DNA from: an uncultured Collinsella sp.
GTDB taxonomy: Bacteria; Actinomycetota; Coriobacteriia; Coriobacteriales; Coriobacteriaceae
Length of the DNA stretch: 64,000 bases
Reading direction: 5' to 3'
Assembly: GCA_900756765.1 (NCBI GenBank)
Contig: CAAELE010000018.1
Location: 19,171 to 83,170 of the forward strand
Notes under the pieces: model-generated
The model's database searches: none
What the model saw: the letters and a program-made list of their open reading frames with translations, nothing else
What the model was told of the DNA's origin: nothing
Program-made: the position numbers and the translations under genes
Shown here: positions 34,054 through 44,400 of the stretch, piece by piece
Layout: each line of letters begins with the position of its first letter
Position numbering within the stretch: the stretch's first letter is position 1

Positions 34054-34752
34054 TTAACGCGCCGCATCAATTGCGACCTTGCCGCTCTCCAGCACGTGGA
34101 CGCGGCCGTCGGCGAGCATCTGCACGACCTCAGGATACAGCACGTGCTCAATCGCGTGGATGTGCTCCTCGAGCGTGTCGACATCCCAGCCCTCCTCAAC
34201 AGCCAGCGCACGCTGGGCGATGATGGGACCGTTGTCGTAGATCTCGTTGGCAAAATGCACGGTCACGCCAGTTACCTTGACGCCGCGCGCAAAGGCGTCA
34301 TCAATCGCATGCGCACCGGTAAAACTCGGCAGCAGCGCCGGATGCAAGTTGACCACGCGGTTGGGAAACGCCGCCAGCAGCGGCGTGTGCACCATGCGCA
34401 TGTAGCCGGCCATGACCACATACTCGCAACCGCGTTCGAGCAGCTCATGCGCGATGATCTCGTCGGCGGCAATAGGGTCGGCATAGACATCCTTGGACAG
34501 CGTGAGCGTCTGGATGCCCGCGCGCTCAGCGCGCTGCAAACCCTTAGCCGAAGGCCGGCTCGACACCACAAGCTCAATCGAAGCGTTGAGCTTGCCGGCG
34601 GCGACCAAATCGATCAGCGCCTGCAGGTTGGTGCCCGAACCGCTGATAAGCACGCCGATCTTGAGCGGCTCGGCCGTATCGGTGCCGGTCGGACGGGTGT
34701 AGGGCACAAAGCCCAGGCCCTCGGCAGCAGCCATCTGCTCGCTAGCGCTCAT
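34054..34752 (-). CDS. purN: Phosphoribosylglycinamide formyltransferase
   Basis: 232 residues; ATG at 34752 (MSASEQMAAAEG) overlaps the end of purM by 11 bases, so the two are coupled. It uses 10-formyl-THF to formylate GAR, the third step of IMP synthesis. Visible motifs: GVLISGSGTNLQALID at the nucleotide loop, MAGYMRMV, and the catalytic Asn-His segment RVVNLHPALLPSFTGAHAIDDA, plus ITGVTVHFANEIYDNGPII-like folate-site residues. The N-terminus is about 20 residues longer than E. coli PurN. Confidence 0.95.
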   Translation of the reverse strand: MSASEQMAAAEGLGFVPYTRPTGTDTAEPLKIGVLISGSGTNLQALIDLVAAGKLNASIELVVSSRPSAKGLQRAERAGIQTLTLSKDVYADPIAADEIIAHELLERGCEYVVMAGYMRMVHTPLLAAFPNRVVNLHPALLPSFTGAHAIDDAFARGVKVTGVTVHFANEIYDNGPIIAQRALAVEEGWDVDTLEEHIHAIEHVLYPEVVQMLADGRVHVLESGKVAIDAAR

Positions 34753-35845
34753 CGGAGTACACGACCTTACCGGAACCCTCAACGCACTCGCCCACGCGGA
34801 ACGGCTTCTCGCCCAGCGCGACCAGGGCCTCGGTCACGGCAGCCTCGTCCTCGGGGGCAACGATCAGGCACAGGCCGACGCCCATGTTGAAGGTCTTGCA
34901 TGCCTCATTGGGCGCGAGCTCGGCCTGACGCGACACGTAGGTGATGACGGGCGGAACATCCCAGCCCATCTCGGCGCCGCTGCGGGTGACCACGGCATCG
35001 ACATCGTCGGCGAGCGCGCGGTTGAGGTTCTCGGTGATACCGCCGCCGGTGATGTGGGCGATGGCGTGCACGTTGGCGCCGCCGCGCAGCAGCTCCAGAA
35101 TCGGCTTGACGTAGATGCGCGTGGGGGCCAGCAGGGCGTCGGCCAGCGAAGCACCGTCGAGCTCCTCGAGCGGGCGGCTCAGTTCCTCGGCCTTAGCGGC
35201 GGCCTCGGGCGTGCCCGGCTTGATGCCGTCGACGCCGATGACCTTGCGCACGAGCGAGTAGCCGTTGGAGTGCACGCCGGTGGAAGGCAGACCCAGGATC
35301 ACATCGCCGGGGCGAACGTTCGCGGGGTCGAGCATCTTGGGACGATCGACAACACCCACGGTAAAGCCGGCGAGGTCGTAATCGGCCGGAGCCATGACGC
35401 CGGGGTGCTCGGCCATCTCGCCGCCCACGAGCGCGCAGCCCGCGAGCTTGCAGCCGTCGGCCACACCCTTGATGATCTTTGCCATGTGCTCGGCCTCAAT
35501 GTGACCGATGGCAACGTAATCCAGGAAGAACAGCGGCTCGGCGCCCGAAGCCAAAATGTCATTGACGCACATGGCGACCAAGTCCTGGCCCACCGTCTCG
35601 TGACGGTCCATGATCTGGGCGAGCACGAGCTTGGTGCCCACGCCGTCGGTGCCGCTAATCAGGATCGGGTCTTCCATATCCTTAAGCGCGGCGGCCGAGA
35701 ACAGGCCGCCAAAGCCACCGATGCCGCCGATGACCTCGGGGCGGTTGGTGTCCTTGACCATCTTCTTAATAGCGTCGACGGCGCGGCCGCCCTCGGCGGT
35801 ATTGACGCCGGCGTCCTCGTACGTCACATGCTTGCTGTCGCTCAT
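34742..35845 (-). CDS. purM: Phosphoribosylformylglycinamidine cyclo-ligase (AIR synthetase)
   Basis: 367 residues, ATG at 35845 behind GGAAGG. It converts FGAM and ATP to AIR in de novo purine synthesis. The family patterns are clear: VTYEDAGVN at the N-terminus, GGFGGLFS, the ATP-binding loop ISGTDGVGTKL, DLVAMCVNDI, and the substrate segment GLPSTGVHSNGYSLVRKV, with AHITGGGITENLNR near the C-terminus. It precedes and overlaps purN on the same strand, 155 bases downstream of purF, so purF-purM-purN probably form a unit. Confidence 0.96.
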   Translation of the reverse strand: MSDSKHVTYEDAGVNTAEGGRAVDAIKKMVKDTNRPEVIGGIGGFGGLFSAAALKDMEDPILISGTDGVGTKLVLAQIMDRHETVGQDLVAMCVNDILASGAEPLFFLDYVAIGHIEAEHMAKIIKGVADGCKLAGCALVGGEMAEHPGVMAPADYDLAGFTVGVVDRPKMLDPANVRPGDVILGLPSTGVHSNGYSLVRKVIGVDGIKPGTPEAAAKAEELSRPLEELDGASLADALLAPTRIYVKPILELLRGGANVHAIAHITGGGITENLNRALADDVDAVVTRSGAEMGWDVPPVITYVSRQAELAPNEACKTFNMGVGLCLIVAPEDEAAVTEALVALGEKPFRVGECVEGSGKVVYSDER

Positions 35846-35961
35846 CTGAGCCTTCCTCTCCCACTACCGTCTGACGAGCAGGCGCCAAACGGTGCTCATA
35901 GTTGCGTCATTTCGGCGCGCGCCATAACAGCACGCGCCGTCATATCAACAAAACAGCAGGT

Positions 35962-36002
35962 AAAACCTACCAAAATAAACCCGTCCCTAAATGGCAGGTT
36001 TT
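35962..36002 (-). terminator. Hairpin at the purF stop codon
   Basis: AAAACCTACCA (35962-35972) and TGGCAGGTTTT (35992-36002) pair with one mismatch and overlap the purF stop. On the minus strand it ends in a short T-run, so it may attenuate read-through into purM. Confidence 0.4.
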
Positions 36003-37671
36003 AGGCCTCGCCGTGCTCCTCTTCCCAGCTGCGGTCGTCGTATTTCTCGACCACGGCGTCGTCGTCAAAATGCAGCGGCTTATCCAGGTTGCGGGGCTTA
36101 AAGCCCTCCATAAACTTGTCGCGGCCAAAGCTCTCGGGAATCGCCACGGGGTAGCGCCCGGTAAAGCACGCATCGCAGTAACCGCCCTTGGGCATGACCT
36201 TCAGCAGGCCCTCGACCGAAAGGAAGGCCAGCGAATCGGCGCCAATGTACTCGCAGATCTCGTCGACCGTCTTGTTGGCGCTGATGAGCTGCGACTGCAC
36301 GTCGGTATCGATACCGTAGAAGCACGGCCAGATGACCTCGGGCGAGTTGATGCGGATATGAATCTCCTTGGCGCCGGCGTTGCGCAGCATCTTGACGAGC
36401 TGCACCATGGTGGTGCCGCGCACAATGGAGTCGTCGATGACGACCAGGCGCTTGCCCTCGATGTTGTCGCGCAGCGGGTTGAGCTTCATGCGCACGCCCA
36501 TGGCGCGCAGCTCCTGCGTAGGCTCGATGAACGTACGGCCCACGTAGCGGTTCTTGATAAGGCCCTCGCCAAAGGGAATACCGCTCTCGTGCGAATACCC
36601 CTCCGCGGGCGGCAGGCCGGAGTCGGGCACGCCGATGACCAGGTCGGCCTCGACGGGCTCCTCATGTGCCAGCTGACGACCCATGTCATAGCGGCAGGCG
36701 TAGACGCTCTTGCCGTTCATGATGGAGTCGGGACGAGCGAAGTAGACCTGCTCAAAGATGCAGTTAGCAGGCTCTTCGGCGGCAGGCACGCCCTGCTCGG
36801 ACACCAGGCCCTCGGCGCTGATGCGCAAAATCTCACCGGGACGGACGTCGCGGACGTACTCGGCGCCCACAATGTCGAGCGCACAAGTTTCGGAGGCGAC
36901 GACCCAGCCGCCGGCGCGGGTGACATGGGTGGTGGCGTCGACCGTCGCGGCGCCGTCCTGCGACGGCAGTTGCGAAACGGATGCGGCATCTGCCTGGTCC
37001 AGTCCCTCGTCCACCAGCTTGCCCAGCACGAGCGGGCGAATGCCGTGCGGATCGCGGAATGCGTAGAGCGCCTGCTCGTTGATGAGCGTCATGGCGTAGC
37101 CGCCGCGCACGAGCTCCATGGTCTTGCGAATGCCCTCGCGCAGATGGCCTGTACGCTGAGTAAAGTAGCCGATGAGTTTGGTCGCGACCTCGGAATCCGA
37201 GTTGGAGAGGAACGGCACGCCCAGCTCGATCAGCTGGCGGCGCAGCTCGTCGGTGTTGACGAGGGTGCCGTTGTGCGCGAGCGCGATAATGACGCTATTG
37301 ATGGTAGAGAGGTGCGGCTGAGAGGCTTCCCAGCTCTTGGCGCCGGCGGTGCCGTAGCGCACATGACCCACGGCCAGCTGACCGGAGAGCGTCGACAAGT
37401 CGGCATTGGAGAACACGCGGTCGAGCAGGCCCAGATCCTTGCGGACCATAACCGTACCGCCGTCACCAACAGCGATTCCCGCCGATTCTTGGCCACGGTG
37501 CTGCAGTGCACGCAGGCCAAAGTACGTCAGTCGAGCCACGTCGCGATCGGGCGCCCAGACACCAAAAACGCCGCATTCCTCATGCAGCTGGTCGGAGTCC
37601 GGATCATACGTCGACATGGCGTTCACCTGTCCCGCGGCACGCTCGGCCGCGCGGATGGTTTCTTGAGACAT
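36001..37671 (-). CDS. purF: Amidophosphoribosyltransferase
   Basis: 556 residues, ATG at 37671. It catalyses the first committed step of purine synthesis, PRPP plus glutamine to phosphoribosylamine. After a propeptide of about 32 residues comes the Ntn-type nucleophile Cys in EECGVFG, as in the Bacillus-type enzyme that is processed by self-cleavage. The PRPP motif is RLVVIDDSIVRGTTM, and YCDACFTGRYP near the C-terminus matches the [4Fe-4S] cluster Cys pair of this type. A TATAAT -10 element lies at 37713-37718. Confidence 0.96.
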   Translation of the reverse strand: MSQETIRAAERAAGQVNAMSTYDPDSDQLHEECGVFGVWAPDRDVARLTYFGLRALQHRGQESAGIAVGDGGTVMVRKDLGLLDRVFSNADLSTLSGQLAVGHVRYGTAGAKSWEASQPHLSTINSVIIALAHNGTLVNTDELRRQLIELGVPFLSNSDSEVATKLIGYFTQRTGHLREGIRKTMELVRGGYAMTLINEQALYAFRDPHGIRPLVLGKLVDEGLDQADAASVSQLPSQDGAATVDATTHVTRAGGWVVASETCALDIVGAEYVRDVRPGEILRISAEGLVSEQGVPAAEEPANCIFEQVYFARPDSIMNGKSVYACRYDMGRQLAHEEPVEADLVIGVPDSGLPPAEGYSHESGIPFGEGLIKNRYVGRTFIEPTQELRAMGVRMKLNPLRDNIEGKRLVVIDDSIVRGTTMVQLVKMLRNAGAKEIHIRINSPEVIWPCFYGIDTDVQSQLISANKTVDEICEYIGADSLAFLSVEGLLKVMPKGGYCDACFTGRYPVAIPESFGRDKFMEGFKPRNLDKPLHFDDDAVVEKYDDRSWEEEHGEA

Positions 37672-37712
37672 GGCATCCCCTCAGAGCCTCGTATTTTGGC
37701 GTTACCCGCCTT

Positions 37713-37718
37713 ATTATA
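37713..37718 (-). promoter_or_regulatory. Possible -10 element of purF
   Basis: Minus-strand TATAAT about 42 bases before the purF start codon. A good -35 hexamer is not evident at 17 bases. The rest of 37672-37956 shows no gene. Confidence 0.4.
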
Positions 37719-37956
37719 CGCACGGCGCGACGCACTCCCCAGCGCATGAGCAGCGCTTTTTAAAAGCTCACCGAGCTAATAATCCGTTTTGCGGTCAAAC
37801 ATTTAATCGGTCTGTCCAGTGCAAGCGCCCGCGCCCCCAGATGGCCGCCGCGTCCACCGTTGGGGATTACAAAGTTGCAATTGGGACGTTCGTCCTGTCT
37901 TTTGGCAGGTCGGCGGCGTATCCTTGTAGCCTAGGACAAAGCGAGAAAGGTTCTGT

Positions 37957-39186
37957 ATGGATCGAAACGAACTCGACCCCAGCGTCCCCAGCGCCACGGA
38001 GGTCAAGAAGATTCCCCTCATCATTAAGGTGTACGCCGTCCTGTGCATCCTATCCGGCGTGGGCACACTCCCGTCGGTCGGCGCCTTTATGTGGCAGGTC
38101 ATCACCGCGCTCATCAACGGCAACGCCGCCGAAAAGCTCGGCGACAATATGCTGGTCTCGGTTGGACTCATCGTCGCCGGCATCATGCTCTCTGCGGCAA
38201 GTGCCGTCATCCTGATCATCTTTGGCCTGGACCTTATCAAAAACCAGCGCCGCAACGCCGCCCGCCTGTCCTACATCCTTATTGCATTCACCGTCGTCGA
38301 GCTTTTGGTCGACGTGATGCTCCAGGGCATCGGGCCCTTCCTGCTGCGTCCCGCGATCCAGCTCGGCATCCTCGTTGCACTTTCGGCAACCGTCGACCCC
38401 ACGCTGCGCCAGGAGCGCGAACTGCAGCGCCGCCTGCAGGAGATGCTCGACCGTGACGCCGCGGCGGAGGGCATGCTCGGCCGCGATGAAACCGGCGAGG
38501 GCTACATCAAGCTCAACTACTTCAACCTGTTCTGGGTATTCTTCGTCTGCTGCGTGCTCGGCCTGATCGCCGAGGACATCTGGCATATGACAGTCGACGA
38601 CCCGGGCGTCTACCAGAACCGCGCCGGCATGCTGTTTGGTCCCTTCAGCCCCATCTATGGCTTTGGCGCCGTGCTCATGACCATGGTGCTCAACCGCTTC
38701 TATAAAAAGAACCCCATCATCATTTTCCTGGTAAGCGCTGTGCTCGGCGCGAGCTTTGAGGTGTTCGTGGGCTGGTTTATGCAGACCTCATTTGGCGTGG
38801 TCTCGTGGAGCTACTCGCACATGAAGCTGTTCGGCATGCCCGACCCACTCGCCGTCCTTACGGGCGGACGCACCTGCACGGGCTTTGCCTGCCTGTGGGG
38901 CCTGGGTGGCCTTATCTGGATCAAGCTGCTGTTGCCGAGGCTGCTCAAGCTCATCAACATGATTCCGTGGAAGAGTCGCTACTCGGCTACCGTCATCTTT
39001 ACCGTCATTATGCTGGTCGACGGCGTCATGACGCTGCAGTCGCTCGACTACTGGTACCAGCGCGTCAACGGCACGGAGCCGGATATTCCCGTCGCGCAGT
39101 TCTACGGCAAGTATTTCGATAACGACTACATGGAGAACCGCTTCCAGAGCATGACCATGAGTCCCAAGGATGCGACGCGCGTGTAG
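37957..39186 (+). CDS. Putative ABC-transporter-type IV membrane protein (CmpB-like)
   Basis: 409 residues, ATG at 37957 behind GAAAGG. About eight membrane helices: three or four in the N-terminal half, then the family region (YFNLFWVFFVCCVLGLIAEDI, FGPFSPIYGFGAVLMTMVLN, FLVSAVLGASFEVFVGWFM), which fits the Pfam group described as putative ABC-transporter type IV. Such proteins are common in Coriobacteriia and Clostridia, but the transport role is unproven and no ATPase partner lies next to it. A strong bidirectional terminator follows. Confidence 0.8.
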   Translation: MDRNELDPSVPSATEVKKIPLIIKVYAVLCILSGVGTLPSVGAFMWQVITALINGNAAEKLGDNMLVSVGLIVAGIMLSAASAVILIIFGLDLIKNQRRNAARLSYILIAFTVVELLVDVMLQGIGPFLLRPAIQLGILVALSATVDPTLRQERELQRRLQEMLDRDAAAEGMLGRDETGEGYIKLNYFNLFWVFFVCCVLGLIAEDIWHMTVDDPGVYQNRAGMLFGPFSPIYGFGAVLMTMVLNRFYKKNPIIIFLVSAVLGASFEVFVGWFMQTSFGVVSWSYSHMKLFGMPDPLAVLTGGRTCTGFACLWGLGGLIWIKLLLPRLLKLINMIPWKSRYSATVIFTVIMLVDGVMTLQSLDYWYQRVNGTEPDIPVAQFYGKYFDNDYMENRFQSMTMSPKDATRV

Positions 39187-39210
39187 CGCCCACCGCGCCC
39201 AAAACACAAA

Positions 39211-39243
39211 ATGCCCGCCGGTATCACACGTACCGGCGGGCAT
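39211..39243. terminator. Bidirectional terminator
   Basis: ATGCCCGCCGGTA / TACCGGCGGGCAT, 13 base pairs perfect, loop TCACACG, flanked by ACACAAA and TTTTTATA. It lies between the convergent membrane-protein and MoaE-like genes. Confidence 0.9.
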
Positions 39244-39276
39244 TTTTATAAACGAGCCTTCTATCGACGCAAGCCT

Positions 39277-39696
39277 CTACGCCTCGCGCTCGACCTCGCT
39301 CACACACTCATTTTTGATGGTACCGACGAGCGCCTGCAGCGCATCGACCACATGCGGGCGAATGTCCCCGCCAATGAGCACGAGCATGATGTCGTCGCCC
39401 ACGGCGAGCTCGCCACTCGCCAACCACACGCGCACGTAACCGATACCCGGCATCGCGTGCGTTGCCTCGATAGCGGCCTGCACCTTTTCGGCATCGAAGC
39501 CAAACGCCATGCCGCCCACCTTATGTCCAGGCGCCACACCATCGGTCTCGACCCCACGCACCTCGGCCTTGGGCGTCGCGCGCACCACGCCGTTGTGTGT
39601 CAGGTACATCCCACAATCAGCCGCCGAAACATCGGCCTTGGCTTCGCGCAGCCAAGCATCAACCGAAGGCATCGATTTGCCATTCTCAAACATCAT
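39277..39696 (-). CDS. MoaE-like molybdopterin synthase large-subunit homologue
   Basis: 139 residues from ATG 39696 (MMFENGKSMPS) behind AAAGGAG. The fold segments (HNGVVRATPKAEVRG, GYVRVWLASGELAVGDDIMLVLIGG, VVDALQALVGTIKNECVS) match the MoaE family. True MoaE adds sulfur to precursor Z to make molybdopterin; here no other cofactor genes are in view, and the family in this class is divergent, so activity is uncertain. It lies 52 bases after the sortase gene on the same strand. Confidence 0.7.
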   Translation of the reverse strand: MMFENGKSMPSVDAWLREAKADVSAADCGMYLTHNGVVRATPKAEVRGVETDGVAPGHKVGGMAFGFDAEKVQAAIEATHAMPGIGYVRVWLASGELAVGDDIMLVLIGGDIRPHVVDALQALVGTIKNECVSEVEREA

Positions 39697-39748
39697 TTCT
39701 CCTTTTGATTTCCAGGGCAGTCTTTTTGGGACGGGGCTCCCGGACACT

Positions 39749-40747
39749 TTATTCCTCGACCGGCGTGAGCACCATGACGGCGCGTGTGTTGCTCAGCGAC
39801 AGCGAGCGACAGGTCACAAGCGTTACGACCTTGGTTGCCGAAGCGGCACGGTCGGTGGCATCGCTCGCCACGGCAGAGGCACCGTCGAGCATCTCGGACA
39901 GGTAATTCTTCAGTCCGTCATCGCCCTCAAAGTTGGGCGTGCGCGCCTTGGCATACGTGTCCTCGACCACCTTGGTCGCCAGCGGGCGCAACTTATACGT
40001 CGCATCGCACGTGATGTAGTACACGTATTCCATGCTGTCGAACGTCGCCTGATCGGTCGTACGCGAAATCACGTTGAACATCGAACCGTCGTTCATGTGA
40101 TGGCCGTAAATCGTGGTCTGCTGATCCACCATGCCCGGCGCGGTGTCGTCGCTATCCAAGAAGATGGCTCCCGAGGCATTGGCCGTACCGTCGAACAGCG
40201 TGTTGAGGTACTTGGAGTTGTTGTTGGTCTGCACCACGGGGTAGTTGATGTTGGTGCCGGGCGCGTAAATCCAACCAACAACCTCGGGATTTGTCTGGGC
40301 GAGCACGTTGAAGTCGATAATCGGCACGCCGCTGGCGTCCTTGTCGCTCACATATTGCTTTTCGATTTTTTGATACGACTCGCTCGCCTGCTTGTAGCCA
40401 ATCTGGGCATTAATAAAGATGGCGGCCGCAGCAACGATCAGGCCAATGCCAATGATGATGAGCAGAATGGGAATGACGGAGCGGCGCTTTTTGCGCAGCG
40501 GCTCGGTATAGCTCGATGGCGCGGTATGCGCCGAAGAGCGAGGTGACTTCTTGGCCGTACTGTATGACGAAGGGCGATAAGCAGCAGGTGTATCCTGACG
40601 GCGATGGGACGTCGGCGTTACGGAACGCGGCGCGCGCGGCTGCTGAGGAGAGGATGTCCGACCCTGCTGTGCCGCATGGGCAGCACCCGGCTTCGACGGA
40701 TCGGGAATCTGAGAAGCCTTGAATCGTTTTCCCTGATAATCGGACAT
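39749..40747 (-). CDS. Class B sortase
   Basis: 332 residues from ATG 40747 (MSDYQGKRFKAS) behind AAGGAGA. A Pro/Ser/Arg-rich cytoplasmic segment of about 90 residues precedes one signal-anchor helix (VIPILLIIIGIGLIVAAAAIFI). The outer domain is a sortase B: NINYPVVQTNNNSKYL, the catalytic His in TIYGHHMNDGSMF, the catalytic Cys in TLVTC near residue 313, and the Arg in NTRAVMVL. It cross-links surface proteins to peptidoglycan or polymers. The nearest substrate candidate is the IPNTGD-anchored GH31 protein; which enzyme handles LAATGD signals is unknown. Confidence 0.9.
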   Translation of the reverse strand: MSDYQGKRFKASQIPDPSKPGAAHAAQQGRTSSPQQPRAPRSVTPTSHRRQDTPAAYRPSSYSTAKKSPRSSAHTAPSSYTEPLRKKRRSVIPILLIIIGIGLIVAAAAIFINAQIGYKQASESYQKIEKQYVSDKDASGVPIIDFNVLAQTNPEVVGWIYAPGTNINYPVVQTNNNSKYLNTLFDGTANASGAIFLDSDDTAPGMVDQQTTIYGHHMNDGSMFNVISRTTDQATFDSMEYVYYITCDATYKLRPLATKVVEDTYAKARTPNFEGDDGLKNYLSEMLDGASAVASDATDRAASATKVVTLVTCRSLSLSNTRAVMVLTPVEE

Positions 40748-40782
40748 GGCTCTCCTTATACTGCGGTGAAACGGCGGAACGC

Positions 40783-41247
40783 CTAGGCGTCGGCCATCTC
40801 CTGCTTCATTTTCTCGATAACCTTGCGGTACTCGGGGTCGCAAGCACCCAGAATCTGCGTGGCATAGATGGCGGCGTTCTTGGCACCGTTGATGGCAACG
40901 CAGGCCACGGGCACGCCCGAAGGCATCTGCACCATCGACAGCAGCGAATCCATACCGCCCAGGTCACTCGTCTTCATAGGCACGCCGATAACCGGCAGCG
41001 GCGTAAAGGCAGCCACGACACCACCCAGGTGAGCGGCCTTGCCGGCGGCGGCGATAATCACTTTGATACCGCGATCGGCGGCAGTCGAAGCCCACTCGTG
41101 GACCTTCGCCGGCGTGCGGTGCGCGCTCGCGATCACGAGCTCATAGGGCACACCCAGTGCCTCGAGCTCGGCGGTGCAGCCTTCCATAACGCCCAGATCG
41201 GACTTGGAACCCATGATGATCCCGACAACCGGCTTTTGATCTGCCAT
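40783..41247 (-). CDS. purE: N5-carboxyaminoimidazole ribonucleotide mutase
   Basis: 154 residues from ATG 41247 behind AGGAGG. Class I PurE, acting in purine synthesis by moving the carboxyl of N5-CAIR to C4. Motifs: GIIMGSKSDLGVMEG at the phosphate site, SAHRTPAKV, and a central GKAAHLGGVVAAFTPLPVIGVPM. No purK is next to it. It is separated from the sortase by 35 bases, so the two may be cotranscribed. Confidence 0.96.
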   Translation of the reverse strand: MADQKPVVGIIMGSKSDLGVMEGCTAELEALGVPYELVIASAHRTPAKVHEWASTAADRGIKVIIAAAGKAAHLGGVVAAFTPLPVIGVPMKTSDLGGMDSLLSMVQMPSGVPVACVAINGAKNAAIYATQILGACDPEYRKVIEKMKQEMADA

Positions 41248-41405
41248 AAACAAAGACCTCCTGTTGAGAGCGGTGACGCGGCGAATCCGCGACCCTTAAC
41301 TGCAAATAATTCAAGTATAGCCGCCGATGCTGATGTGTTCGGCGGGAGACGGAACGCTTTGCGAGATTAAGGCCGAAGGGTCGGAGCTTTCCGCCTACAT
41401 TCAAA

Positions 41406-41446
41406 AAGCGTGCCCACCGTCCTTGGGTGGGACGGCGGGCACGCTT
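41406..41446 (-). terminator. Terminator after the GH31 gene
   Basis: AAGCGTGCCCACCGTC (41406-41421) and GACGGCGGGCACGCTT (41431-41446), 16 base pairs with one mismatch. TTTTTGA follows on the minus strand. Confidence 0.85.
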
Positions 41447-41464
41447 GCTTAGCTGTTGCTGGGG

Positions 41465-44400
41465 CTACTTAGCCTTGCTGCGACGATGGAAGAAAGCGCC
41501 GATCGCGGCGATGATGGCGCCAAGACCACCGACGGTCGCGACGGTCGCCGCCGTCTGGTCTCCGGTATTGGGAATCGCCGAACCGTTCTTCTTGCTGCCC
41601 TGGGCCTTGTCGCCTGCGGGCTTGCCCGCCTGGTTGCCGCCGTTCGAGCCATTGCCGGAACCCTGGTTGCCCGAGCCGCCCTGATTGCCGGAATCGGCAT
41701 CCTTGAGGCTCTCAATAGCCAGCTTGAGCTGGTCATAGGCCGCCTGGAGCTGGGTGTCGGAAGCATTCTCAGCACCCAAGACGTCCTCGGCGTAGGTAAT
41801 GGCATCCGTCAGGGCCTTGACAGACTCGGCCGTCTTGCCCCTAGTGTCAGTCTCCTTCGCCTGCTTGACCAGGGCCTTGAGCTGCTTCTTAGTCGGTTTC
41901 TCGACCGGGGCCACCGGGGTCTTCTCGAGCGCGCCGCGGGCGCTCTCGAGCGCCCTGAGCGCCTGGTCGACCTCGTCCTGCGTGGCTTTCTCGTCGCTCA
42001 AGATGGCGCGGGCGCTCGCCAGGGCGTTCTCGAGCGCCGTCCAGGAGGCCTCGGTGTAGTCACCGGCCTTGAGGTCGCCGGCAGCAACCTCGGCATCAAC
42101 CTTTTCGATCGCGGTAGCGAGATCATCCTTCGCCACCGGATCGGGGACGGCCGTACCGTAGAACTTGAGCTCCGCCATGCTGCAGTAGGCATCAACGTTG
42201 CCACCGCCGGCGTGAATCACCTTGACGGTCACGTAGCGACCGCGCGCGGCGCCAAAGCTCATCTGTTTCCAGTCGCCACGGTCGGTGAGCACGCGGCCGT
42301 CATTGTCGAAGGCGAACGTACCCATCGACGCGGCGGTGCCCATCTCATAACCGTCGGCAGTGTCGGAGACCAGTATCTCGGCCTCGAAGATATCGCCGTT
42401 AGTGCCGCCGTCCTGGCGCGGCAGGAATGTAACGTCGGTGAGATCGTAGTCGCGGCCCAGGTCGACACTCAGATACTGGGGCATACCGGTCCCATGGGCC
42501 CAGTCGCTGTGCCAAAGCGTCCGCTCGTCGCCGTCGAGAGCGTTGACGGCGTTGCTGCCCTCGTAGTCGGCCTCACTCGAGAAGCCGGCCACCTTGACGT
42601 TCTTGCGGTTCTCGGGCGTGTTGATAAGAATCTTCTCATCGACAGGGCGCATCTTGAGGCCGTCGATTGCCTTCTCGATCTTGGCTGTGGCGTCTGCGAC
42701 ATCCTTCTTGCTATAGCTGCCTTGGCCGCCGTCGAGGAGCTTCTGAGCCGCCTCGACCGCAGCGGTGAGAGCTGCATAGGAATCCTTAGTGTAGACGGAT
42801 TCGCTGTAGCCCGCGGCCTCGGAAAGCGCTGCCACGAGCGCAGAGGTATCGACACCAGCCTTGACTTCGACCTCATAGGATGCGGTCTTGGAGGGGTCGA
42901 GTACCGACGCCACCGTGATCTTTGCCTTGCCGGCCTTGTTGGCACGCAGGTAGTAGCTCACGCTATCGCCAGCCTGAACAGCGGAGACGCTTACCACAGA
43001 GGGGTCGGAGCTCTCGACCGTCACATAGGGGTAGCCGGCGCTCTCAGGCGTGGCCTTGGCGTCGACGAGCGTAACGTCGCCTTCAAAGAACTCGGTCTGG
43101 TTCTTGCCTAGCTCGACACCCTCGATGGCCTCGACACCCTGCGTGTAGTTGAAGTTGACCTCACGCAGTGTGAGCATCTGGTCACCCGATGCCTCAAGCG
43201 GCGTGACCTCGACCTTGGTCGCCTTCTTGCCCTTGTTCTCGGCAGAGAGGCCAAAAGCGTAGCGAGCCCGGAAGGAATCGTACTCCCCGCCCGCGAACTC
43301 TTGGGTCGAGCCATCCTCGAACGTCACGACAGCCTTGATCTTCTGCACGGTTCCGTTGCCACCGTTGCGGTTAACGACCTCGACACTATCGAGTTTCGAA
43401 GGCGTCTTAAATGCGAATGTCATCGTGGTGGGAAGCTTCACGTAACTCGGAAGCTTACCCTCGCTGTCCCAGTTGCCGCTCCAGTTCCATAGGAACTCAA
43501 AGCCGTTGTCGCCCTCGTTATTATCGAACAGCGCGTTATAGCTCTTCTGCTGGATAAGTTTCTCGACGTTGGTCCCGTCGTCGGTCGTGAGCTCATCGTT
43601 GGTCATCGTGATGTTGAAGGCATCCTGACCGTACTCGGCGACCGTTGGCTGAGGAACATCCGGCATCGTCACCGTGCCGTCGCTCGCAAACTCAAGTGCG
43701 TCGCATGCCGGACCGATGAGCCAAGATGTCGAGGGCAGTTCGACCTTGCCGGCGGTCTTGGCCTTGAGCTTGAAACTCGCCACCGCGCCGGTACCGTTGT
43801 AGAGCTTGCCATCGCCGCGGTTGGCAAAGGCGAGATTGATAGTCTGCGTTCTGTCCGCGAACTGGACCTTCTCGCGAGACAGGTTCTCCATGCCGGCAGT
43901 CGAGCCGTCCTGCGCGATGCTCTCGGACACAAACTCGAACTGGTCGCTCTTGAAGTTGACGAGAGCGCCCAGGGCGTTGACGTTCTTGGCGTCGGCCGCA
44001 TAGACATCAACGGTGATCTCATCACCGGCCTCGACCTCGGTCTTGCTCGGAATCACCGCGAGCGAACCTGCGACCTTGCCCTTTTGTTTAGTGCCGCCGT
44101 CAAGACCCGCCATGGTGAACGAGTAATCGTAGACGTCGTAAACGCCGTTATCGTTGAGGTCGGCGAAGTGGTCGCGGATCTGCGAACCGAACGTCGGGGT
44201 ATCGGGCTCGCGGTTCTCGAGGCCCAGATAGTTCTTCATGTTGGAGTAGTCTCCGTCGGAGATCGTGGCCTTGTTGAGGTTGGAGCCCACGGCGAAGCCA
44301 TCCGTGCCGTCGGTCTTGTAGATGGCAATCTCGGACGCGGAGAAGAAATTGCCGACCGAGGCGAGCGGTGTCATGCGCACGTAACGGGCGGCCACGGTGC

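Noticed and set aside
41456..43111. Plus-strand open frame of 551 codons, and others at 44804-45859 and 46073-46975
   Set aside because: Shadows of the GH31 gene caused by third-position G+C bias.
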